From contig JAEEWS010000058.1 of assembly GCA_016287765.1 (NCBI GenBank), positions 1-13,399 of the forward strand: a stretch of DNA of 13,399 bases, written 5' to 3'. The notes under the pieces are model-generated. The model was not told where the DNA came from and did no database searches. It saw only the letters and a program-made list of their open reading frames with translations. The DNA is from Lachnospiraceae bacterium (GTDB lineage: Bacteria; Bacillota_A; Clostridia; Lachnospirales; Lachnospiraceae). Position numbers and translations under genes: made by a program. Of this stretch, positions 7,898-13,399 are shown piece by piece (position 1 is the stretch's first letter; every line of letters starts with the position of its first letter).

Positions 7898-7952
7898 GGG
7901 GATGTATTCCCCGTAAGTTTCCCTGTGTACGCAAGTTCTTGTGCTTACACAG
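7898..7952 (-). other. Structured 5' leader of the hydrolase-clpC transcript
   Basis: Between the -10 box and the start codon, the minus-strand leader (about 95 nt) can form two hairpins. CTGTGTA pairs with TACACAG (7952-7946 with 7929-7923), with a partly paired interior. GGGGA pairs with TCCCC (7912-7908 with 7902-7898). A GTAAG inside the first hairpin is also complementary to CTTAC between the hairpins, allowing an alternative fold. I do not recognise a known riboswitch class. A regulatory role is inference. Confidence 0.4.
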
Positions 7953-7957
7953 AGTTA

Positions 7958-7963
7958 AGTATA
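7958..7963 (-). promoter_or_regulatory. -10 box upstream of the hydrolase-clpC unit
   Basis: TATACT on the minus strand matches the -10 consensus at 5 of 6 positions. It lies downstream of the purD terminator and about 95 nt before the hydrolase start codon. The -35 region at the proper distance (TGGCAA) is weak, so an activator or an alternative promoter is possible. Confidence 0.45.
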
Positions 7964-7996
7964 CTACATCGTCGGAAATATTGCCATATGTTTACC

Positions 7997-8043
7997 AAAA
8001 AAGTTAGCGGTTAACGAAAAATTAAGAACCTTTCGTTAACCGC
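7997..8043 (-). terminator. Terminator of the purMND operon
   Basis: On the minus strand GCGGTTAACGAAA pairs perfectly with TTTCGTTAACCGC (13 bp, 11-nt loop) and is followed within a few bases by TTTTTT. It begins 16 nt after the purD stop codon and isolates the purine genes from the hydrolase-clpC unit. Confidence 0.88.
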
Positions 8044-8059
8044 CGACTTATAACATCTT

Positions 8060-9325
8060 CTATCTGTCGTTTAGACCTATGTCATGACGCATGTATTTAT
8101 TTTCGAATTCCACCAGTTCAGTGGCTTTGTAAGCATTTTGACGTGCTTCTTCGGGAGTCTTTCCGAGAGCTGTGATACCCAGCACTCTTCCGCCGTTGGT
8201 GACTGTTTTGCCGTCTGCCGTTTTGGTCCCCGCATGGAAGCACCAGAAGCCTTCCTTACCCTTGAAGTTTTCAAGGCCCTTTATTTCCTTGCCCTTTTCG
8301 TACTTTTCAGGATATCCGTTCGAGGCCAGGATCACACACTGGGCAGCATCCTCCTTGAACTTTAAGTCTATCTCATCCAGCTTTCCGTCTATGCATGCTT
8401 CAAAGACATCCACAATGTCGTTCTCCATTCTGGGAAGCACCACCTGAGTCTCGGGATCTCCGAAACGTGCATTGAATTCCAGCACCTTGGGACCCTTTGC
8501 AGTCAGCATAAGTCCGAAGAAGATGACGCCCTTAAACTCTCTGCCTTCCGCTGCCATGGCATCCACCGTTCTTTGGTAAACATGCTCTTTGCAGAACTCA
8601 TCTATCTCTTTTGTATAGAAAGGATTGGGAGAAACATTTCCCATTCCGCCCGTGTTCAGTCCTTCGTCGTTATCCTTTGCGCGCTTCCAGTCTCTTGCAC
8701 TGGCCATGAGCTTAACTGTCTTTCCGTCCACAAAGGAAAGAACGGATGCTTCCTTACCGATCAGGAATTCCTCAACAACGATCTTGTCACCCGCGCTTCC
8801 GAAGGCCTTATCGGTCATGAGTTCCTTTACGCCCGCAATGGCCTCATCCTTTGTGTTGCAGATCAGAACACCTTTTCCCAGTGCCAGGCCATCGGCCTTT
8901 AAAACGATGGGGTAGTCAGAGGTTTCAAGATACTTTACCGCATCCTTGGGGTCAGTAAAGACTTCATATACTGCTGTGGGTATGTTGTACTTCTTCATGA
9001 GATCCTTGGAAAATGCTTTTGAGCCCTCCAGGATCGCCGCATTCTTACGAGGTCCGAAGACTCTTAAACCTCTTTCCTCGAAGACATCGACTATGCCTGC
9101 AACAAGGGGATCATCCGGTCCCACCACCGTCAGGTCGATCTTTTTATCTTCCGCAAATTCCGCAAGCGCCTTGAAATCCATGGCTTTAATGTCCACACAC
9201 TCGGCAAGCTCCGAAATTCCCGCATTCCCCGGTGCACAATAGATCTTTTCCACCTTTTTGCTCTGTGCTATCTTCCAGACCAGAGCATGCTCACGTCCGC
9301 CTGATCCCACAACCAAAATCTTCAT
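8060..9325 (-). CDS. purD: Phosphoribosylamine--glycine ligase (GAR synthetase)
   Basis: PurD joins phosphoribosylamine and glycine using ATP to give glycinamide ribonucleotide, the second step of purine synthesis. The 421-residue protein has the standard length. The N-terminal nucleotide-fold domain carries GSGGREHAL (7-15) and GPDDPL (69-74). The ATP-grasp core includes VLKADGLALGKGV (141-153). The family signature NARFGDPETQ (285-294) supplies metal and ATP ligands. A C-terminal domain spans about 325-421. It begins 45 nt after the purN stop, with a modest GGCAGG ribosome site, and is the last gene of the purM-purN-purD unit, ending at a strong terminator. PurN uses the product of PurD as substrate, so neighbouring genes cover adjacent steps. 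No truncation or missing motif is seen. Confidence 0.97.
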   Translation of the reverse strand: MKILVVGSGGREHALVWKIAQSKKVEKIYCAPGNAGISELAECVDIKAMDFKALAEFAEDKKIDLTVVGPDDPLVAGIVDVFEERGLRVFGPRKNAAILEGSKAFSKDLMKKYNIPTAVYEVFTDPKDAVKYLETSDYPIVLKADGLALGKGVLICNTKDEAIAGVKELMTDKAFGSAGDKIVVEEFLIGKEASVLSFVDGKTVKLMASARDWKRAKDNDEGLNTGGMGNVSPNPFYTKEIDEFCKEHVYQRTVDAMAAEGREFKGVIFFGLMLTAKGPKVLEFNARFGDPETQVVLPRMENDIVDVFEACIDGKLDEIDLKFKEDAAQCVILASNGYPEKYEKGKEIKGLENFKGKEGFWCFHAGTKTADGKTVTNGGRVLGITALGKTPEEARQNAYKATELVEFENKYMRHDIGLNDR

Positions 9326-9370
9326 TTATCTACCTGCCTTTTTTGTCGCTCATCTTCCTTTGAAGACGCT

Positions 9371-9967
9371 CTACTTTCCGCTGTTTTCCGCCAGTTCCCT
9401 GATGGCCTCGGGAAGAATGTTCCACTCAGCCTCTTCCATTACTCTTCTCTGCAGTATTTCCGGCGTGTCTCCCGGCTTTACTTCCACCGCCTTTTGCTTG
9501 ATGATGGGGCCTGTGTCCGTGCCTTCGTCTACGAAATGTACCGTAGCTCCCGTCACCTTGCAGCCTCTTGCCAGCACCGCTTCATGGACCTTGAGGCCGT
9601 AGAAACCGTCGCCGCAGAAGGAGGGGATCAGCGAGGGATGGATGTTTATTATCTTATTGGCATATCTTTTGATAACAATTTCAGGTACGATCACAAGATA
9701 TCCTGCCAGCACCACCAGATCAGGTGAATACTTGTCCAGGGTCTTAAGAAGAGCCTCATCAAAGGCTTCCTTTGTCTCAAAATCCTTCCTTACCACCGCT
9801 TCTCCCTGAATGCCGTGCTGCTTCGCTCTTTCGAGAGCATATGCCTTCCTTGAAGAAGAGATCACCGCTTCTATCTTTGTGTTGGGGATATAACCGCTTT
9901 CCACTTTATCGATTATTGCCTGGAGGTTTGTGCCGCCTCCCGAAACAAGTACGACTACTTTAAACAT
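9371..9967 (-). CDS. purN: Phosphoribosylglycinamide formyltransferase (GAR transformylase 1)
   Basis: PurN transfers a formyl group from 10-formyltetrahydrofolate to GAR, giving FGAR. The 198-residue length fits the folate-dependent family. The phosphate-binding loop is [10 protein letters not shown] (9-18). The catalytic triad of the family is present: Asn108 and His110 in [11 protein letters not shown], and Asp151 in TDTGP, with His144 in VHFVDEG. The segment CGDGFYG (118-124) after the active-site loop is a variant I associate with clostridial homologues. The ATG lies inside the end of purM (13-nt overlap), with AAAGGA a few bases upstream within purM coding sequence, so translation is probably coupled. 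Identification is secure. Confidence 0.97.
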   Translation of the reverse strand: MFKVVVLVSGGGTNLQAIIDKVESGYIPNTKIEAVISSSRKAYALERAKQHGIQGEAVVRKDFETKEAFDEALLKTLDKYSPDLVVLAGYLVIVPEIVIKRYANKIINIHPSLIPSFCGDGFYGLKVHEAVLARGCKVTGATVHFVDEGTDTGPIIKQKAVEVKPGDTPEILQRRVMEEAEWNILPEAIRELAENSGK

Positions 9968-10980
9968 ATGTCCTTTTCTCCGTCATCTATGAAACCGAGA
10001 ACATAAGCCTCTTCGCCTGCTGCCTTGATGGCATTCACAGTCTTTGTCACATCGTTCTTATCCACTGCGAGGCACATTCCGATTCCCATGTTATAGGTGT
10101 TGTACATCATCTTCTCTTCTATATTTCCGGTCTTTGCAAGGAGCTTGAAGATGGGAGGGATCTCATAGGAATTCTTGTCGATCACAGCCCTTGTTCCTGC
10201 CTTCAGCATTCTGGGGATATTCTCGTAGAAACCGCCGCCTGTGATGTGGCTGCAGGCCTTTACGGTAACGCCTGCGTTCTTAATGCTCTTCAATGCCTTT
10301 ACATAGATCTTGGTGGGACGGAGAAGTGCTGTTCCCAGTGTCTCGCCCAGTTCATCGGAATAACGGTCCAGAGCTGTTCTGTCCATAGGGAAAACCTTAC
10401 GAACAAGTGAATAGCCGTTGGAATGTATGCCTGAGGAAGCAATTCCCACAAGCACATCACCTTTTTTAAGGTTCTCACCGGTGATCATCTCATCTTTATC
10501 TACAATGCCTACGGCAAAGCCTGCCAGGTCATATTCATCCTCGGGGTAAAAGCCGGGCATTTCCGCTGTCTCGCCGCCGATAAGAGCAGCTCCCGCCATC
10601 TCGCAGCCGGTGGCAACGCCGCCTACGATGTCCGCGATCTTCTCGGGAATGTTCTTTCCGCATGCTATATAATCAAGGAAGAAAAGGGGTTCGCCGCCCG
10701 CACATGCCACGTCGTTCACGCACATTGCCACGCAGTCGATACCGATGGTGTCATGCTTGTCCATAAGGAAAGCAAGCTTCAGTTTTGTACCCACGCCGTC
10801 TGTACCCGACAGCAAAGTGGGGTTTTTCATATTCATAAAGGAATTCATCGCAAAAGCTCCGGAAAAACCGCCCAGACCTCCCAGAACCTCAGGTCTCATG
10901 GTCTTGGCCACATGTTTTTTCATGAGCTCCACGGCCTTGTAGCCAGCTTCAATATCAACGCCTGCATTTTTATAATCCAT
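9955..10980 (-). CDS. purM: Phosphoribosylformylglycinamidine cyclo-ligase (AIR synthetase)
   Basis: PurM uses ATP to close the imidazole ring, converting FGAM to aminoimidazole ribonucleotide, the fifth step of purine synthesis. The 341-residue protein is full length. It shows the family motifs in order: [12 protein letters not shown] (59-70), GGETAEMPG (135-143), [13 protein letters not shown] (182-194), [13 protein letters not shown] (245-257) and NMGIGM (297-302). The start is supported by AAAGGAAG, 6 nt before the ATG. It is the first gene of the visible unit. Upstream lies a divergent intergenic region, so other pur genes (purF, purL, purH) must be elsewhere. I see no purine riboswitch in the roughly 40-nt predicted leader. 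Confidence 0.97.
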   Translation of the reverse strand: MDYKNAGVDIEAGYKAVELMKKHVAKTMRPEVLGGLGGFSGAFAMNSFMNMKNPTLLSGTDGVGTKLKLAFLMDKHDTIGIDCVAMCVNDVACAGGEPLFFLDYIACGKNIPEKIADIVGGVATGCEMAGAALIGGETAEMPGFYPEDEYDLAGFAVGIVDKDEMITGENLKKGDVLVGIASSGIHSNGYSLVRKVFPMDRTALDRYSDELGETLGTALLRPTKIYVKALKSIKNAGVTVKACSHITGGGFYENIPRMLKAGTRAVIDKNSYEIPPIFKLLAKTGNIEEKMMYNTYNMGIGMCLAVDKNDVTKTVNAIKAAGEEAYVLGFIDDGEKDICLK

Positions 10981-11026
10981 GTTTATCTTCCTTTCATTGT
11001 CCTTTGGATATTTTTGGAACGTCCAT

Positions 11027-11035
11027 AGTTTACCA
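11027..11035 (-). promoter_or_regulatory. Possible extended -10 promoter of purM
   Basis: TGG-TAAACT on the minus strand fits the TGn extended -10 pattern, with 4 of 6 matches in the hexamer. It lies downstream of a very AT-rich stretch (about 11035-11100) that may act as an UP-like region. No good -35 box sits at the right distance. Transcription would start near 11020, some 40 nt before the purM start. Confidence 0.4.
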
Positions 11036-11098
11036 TAAAACCAAAATTTTTTATATTTAATATTTCTTATTGTTTATATAAGGGTAATTTTTGAGGAG

Positions 11099-11313
11099 TT
11101 TTTGACACCCGGGGACGGGGTTAGGGGTTCACTTTTTGACACCCGGGGACGGGGTTAGAGGTTCACTTTTTGAGCCTTTGGGGACGGGGTTAGAGGTTCA
11201 TTTTTCGGCGCAAAGCGCCAAAATGAACCTCTAACCCCGTCCCCAAAGGCTCAAAAAGTGAACCTCTAACCCCGTCCCCGGGTGTCAAAAAGTGAACCCC
11301 TAACCCCGTCCCC
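11099..11313. repeat. REP-like repeat array forming a ~203-bp near-perfect palindrome
   Basis: On the plus strand three tandem units start at 11111, 11145 and 11180, each with core GGGGACGGGGTTAGRGGTTC, spaced by CACTTTTTGACACCC or CACTTTTTGAGCCTTT. A partial fourth unit (TTTTTGACACCC) lies at 11099-11110. Bases 11111-11200 are exactly complementary to 11224-11313 (90 of 90). The tip is GGCGC-AAA-GCGCC (11207-11219) with a small bulge from an extra TC on the left. The style, GGGGAC/GTCCCC ends with inverted units, resembles REP/BIME elements linked to RAYT transposases; that link is inference. It fills most of the 438-bp gap between divergent purM and typA; the rest is AT-rich promoter DNA. 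Confidence 0.9.
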
Positions 11314-11336
11314 CAAGTTCATTTAGAATTTTTTTC

Positions 11337-11364
11337 TTGATTTTTGCGAAATTTATGTTAATAT
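11337..11364 (+). promoter_or_regulatory. Promoter of typA
   Basis: TTGATT (11337-11342), a 16-bp spacer and TAATAT (11359-11364) preceded by TGT give an extended -10 promoter starting 24 bp beyond the edge of the palindrome. An alternative is TGA-TAAAAT at 11374-11382, which lacks a good -35. The leader would be about 35-50 nt. Confidence 0.55.
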
Positions 11365-11418
11365 AAGCGTTTGTGATAAAATTTGGAAATGGTTTTCAGG
11401 ATTTGAAAGGACTATTTT

Positions 11419-13248
11419 ATGATCGAAAGAAGTAATAACATCAGAAACATTGCAATCATCGCTCACGTTGACCACGGTAAAACCACCCTTGTTGACGAGC
11501 TTCTTAAGCAGAGCGGTACGTTCCGTGCAAACCAGGATGTTGCTGAGCGTGTCATGGACTCCAATGACATCGAACGCGAAAGAGGCATAACAATTCTCGC
11601 TAAAAATACAGCCATAAATTATAAAGGAATAAAGATAAACATCATTGATACACCCGGACATGCGGACTTCGGCGGCGAAGTAGAGCGAGTTCTCAAGATG
11701 GTGGACGGCGTTGTTCTTGTGGTTGACGCTTTTGAAGGCGTTATGCCCCAGACCAAGTTCGTTCTTAAGAAAGCACTTGAGCTTAAGCTTCCTGTGATCT
11801 GCTGCATCAACAAGATCGACCGTCCCGAGGCTCGTCCCAAGGAGGTTATCGACGAAGTCCTGGAGCTCCTTATGGATCTGGATGCTTCGGACGAGCAGCT
11901 GGATTGCCCCTTCGTTTTCGCTTCCGCAAAAACAGGTGTTGCGATCCTTGAACTTAATGACACTCCCAAGAACATGGTTCCTCTCTTTGAGACCATCGTT
12001 GATTACATCCCTGCTCCTCAGGGTGATCCCGATGCAGGAACCCAGGTTCTCATCAGCACCATCGACTACAATGAATATGTGGGCCGTATCGGCGTAGGCA
12101 AGGTTTCCAACGGTAAGATCCGCGTAAACCAGGATGTGGTCATCGTTAACCACCACGAGCCCGATAAGGTACGTAAAGTAAAGGTTTCCAAACTCTATGA
12201 GTATGAAGGCCTTAAGAAGATAGAAGTTGAAGAAGCAGGCATAGGTGCCATCGTCGCGATCTCAGGTATTTCTGACCTTCACATCGGCGATACGCTCTGC
12301 AGCCCCGAAGCTCCCAACCCCATTCCGTTCCAGAAGATCTCGGAGCCCACGATAGCTATGACCTTCAGCGTAAATGACTCTCCTCTTGCGGGACAGGAAG
12401 GTAAATTCGTTACTTCCAGACATCTCCGCGAGCGTCTTTTCAGAGAGCTGAACACCGACGTTTCCCTTCGTGTGGAAGAGACCGACACCACCGAAGCATT
12501 CAAGGTTTCAGGTCGTGGTGAGCTTCATCTCTCCGTTCTCATCGAGAACATGCGCCGTGAAGGTTATGAGTTTGCTGTCAGCAAGGCAGAAGTGCTCTAC
12601 AAGACCGGCGAAAAGGGCGAAAAGCTGGAGCCTATGGAAAAGGCCTACATCGATGTCCCCGACGAATTTTCCGGAGTTGTCATAGAAAAACTTTCCCAGC
12701 GTAAGGGCGAGCTTCTCTCCATGTCAAGCATCAGCGGCGGCTACACCCGTCTTGAGTTCCTCATTCCTTCCCGTGGTCTCATCGGTTACAGAGGCGACTT
12801 CATGACCGATACCAAGGGTAACGGCATCATTAACACCCTCTTCGATGGATATGCTCCCTTCAAGGGTGACATCGCCTATCGTAAGACCGGATCCCTCATT
12901 GCTTTTGAAGCAGGCGAAAGCGTTACCTACGGCCTTTTCAATGCTCAGGAACGCGGTATCCTCTTCATCGGACCCGGTGAAAAGGTTTACTCCGGTATGG
13001 TCATCGGCCAGAGCCCCAAGACAGAGGATATCGAGGTCAATGTCTGCAAGCGCAAACAGCTTACAAACACCCGTTCCTCCGCTTCCGACGAAGCTCTCCG
13101 CCTTACACCTCCCAAGGTACTTTCCCTTGAGCAGGCTCTGGACTTCATCGAAAAGGATGAGCTCCTGGAGGTTACTCCTTCTTCTCTCAGAATAAGAAAG
13201 AAGATCCTTGATCCTACCTTGAGAAAAAGAGCAAACAGAAATAACTGA
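11419..13248 (+). CDS. typA: Ribosome-associated GTPase TypA/BipA
   Basis: TypA is a translational GTPase that binds the 70S ribosome at the elongation-factor site and supports ribosome assembly and stress or cold growth. The 609-residue protein is full length. The GTPase domain has G1 AHVDHGKTT (15-23), switch RGIT (55-58), G3 DTPGH (77-81), G4 NKID (131-134) and G5 SAK (169-171). A beta-barrel domain follows (about 205-295), then EF-G-like domains III and V (about 305-480, including GRGELHLS at 365-372). The C-terminal domain unique to this family carries the basic loop [18 protein letters not shown] (544-561). AAAGGA lies 7 nt before the ATG. The gene ends in tandem stops, TGA then TAG. 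It is transcribed alone and lies between two inverted copies of the repeat array. Confidence 0.97.
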   Translation: MIERSNNIRNIAIIAHVDHGKTTLVDELLKQSGTFRANQDVAERVMDSNDIERERGITILAKNTAINYKGIKINIIDTPGHADFGGEVERVLKMVDGVVLVVDAFEGVMPQTKFVLKKALELKLPVICCINKIDRPEARPKEVIDEVLELLMDLDASDEQLDCPFVFASAKTGVAILELNDTPKNMVPLFETIVDYIPAPQGDPDAGTQVLISTIDYNEYVGRIGVGKVSNGKIRVNQDVVIVNHHEPDKVRKVKVSKLYEYEGLKKIEVEEAGIGAIVAISGISDLHIGDTLCSPEAPNPIPFQKISEPTIAMTFSVNDSPLAGQEGKFVTSRHLRERLFRELNTDVSLRVEETDTTEAFKVSGRGELHLSVLIENMRREGYEFAVSKAEVLYKTGEKGEKLEPMEKAYIDVPDEFSGVVIEKLSQRKGELLSMSSISGGYTRLEFLIPSRGLIGYRGDFMTDTKGNGIINTLFDGYAPFKGDIAYRKTGSLIAFEAGESVTYGLFNAQERGILFIGPGEKVYSGMVIGQSPKTEDIEVNVCKRKQLTNTRSSASDEALRLTPPKVLSLEQALDFIEKDELLEVTPSSLRIRKKILDPTLRKRANRNN

Positions 13249-13272
13249 TAGAATAGAAGAAAATGACCCTTT

Positions 13273-13399
13273 GGGGACGGGGTTAGGGGTTCAGTTTTTG
13301 ACACCCGGGGACGGGGTTAGAGGTTCACTTTTTGAGCCTTTGGGGACGGGGTTAGAGGTTCATTTTGGCGCTTTGCGCCGAAAAATGAACCTCTAACCC
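13273..13399. repeat. Second REP-like array, inverted relative to the first, cut by window end
   Basis: From 13273 the sequence matches the reverse complement of the left array (11313 back to 11187) with one difference in 127 bases: G at 13294 instead of C. All three units, the tip (here GGCGC-TTT-GCGCC, 13367-13379) and the start of the second arm are present. The tip asymmetry is also reversed, so this is truly an inverted copy. It begins 24 nt after the typA stop and may act as the 3' end structure of the typA mRNA, since no conventional U-tailed terminator is seen. Confidence 0.88.

Noticed and set aside
8077..8274. Small 65-codon frame on the minus strand inside purD
   Set aside because: It is an out-of-frame overlap of the conserved purD C-terminus with no start signal or motif.
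10981..11040. Purine riboswitch or PurR boxes ahead of purM
   Set aside because: The predicted leader is only about 40 nt and shows no three-way-junction core or paired GC-rich PurBox pattern.
11099..11313. CRISPR array
   Set aside because: The 34-35 bp units abut directly with no unique spacers, the whole array is palindromic, and no cas genes are present.
11353..12156. A 267-codon open frame on the minus strand inside typA
   Set aside because: It is fully antisense to the conserved typA coding sequence, shows no recognisable motif and arises from typA codon bias.
11111..13399. Composite transposon carrying typA as cargo
   Set aside because: The flanking arrays contain no transposase ORF, no target-site duplication can be shown, and typA is a core housekeeping gene of normal composition.

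Overview
The window is a low-to-mid GC Firmicutes chromosome fragment, most likely from Clostridia and probably Lachnospiraceae. The reasons are the protein types (a ClpC-type Clp ATPase, a secreted SH3-repeat cell-wall hydrolase with Pro/Thr linkers, a short beta-rich protein of a kind I associate with that family), AGGAGG/AAAGG ribosome binding sites and classic intrinsic terminators. This is inference from sequence reading; no database was searched. Almost everything is housekeeping. All genes except typA lie on the minus strand.

Read in the direction of transcription from about 11.0 kb down to 1, a purine biosynthesis operon comes first: purM, purN (overlapping purM by 13 nt) and purD, closed by a strong hairpin terminator. 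Next comes a new unit with its own -10 box and a structured leader. It holds a large secreted peptidoglycan hydrolase (SH3 domains plus a glucosaminidase-like domain plus a C-terminal cadherin-like domain), followed after 21 nt by clpC. A promoter with an extended -10 then drives a 134-residue protein of unknown function, which ends in an intrinsic terminator. After that come radA and a tRNA-Trp(CCA) gene with its own promoter and terminator. clpC near radA is a familiar Firmicutes neighbourhood, but ctsR, mcsA, mcsB and disA are not present.

On the plus strand, typA (bipA), a ribosome-associated translational GTPase, is transcribed divergently from purM.

The most unusual content is non-coding. 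typA is bracketed by two copies of a GGGGAC/GTCCCC-rich repeat array. The left array (11111-11313) is a near-perfect palindrome. Three tandem units of about 34-35 bp form an arm of 90 bp that is exactly complementary to the other arm, joined by a short GGCGC-AAA-GCGCC tip. The right array (from 13273 to the window end, where it is cut off) matches the reverse complement of the left one with a single substitution over 127 bp. The arrays look like REP/BIME-type repeats of the sort mobilised by RAYT (Y1 transposase-like) proteins, but no such transposase gene is in the window.
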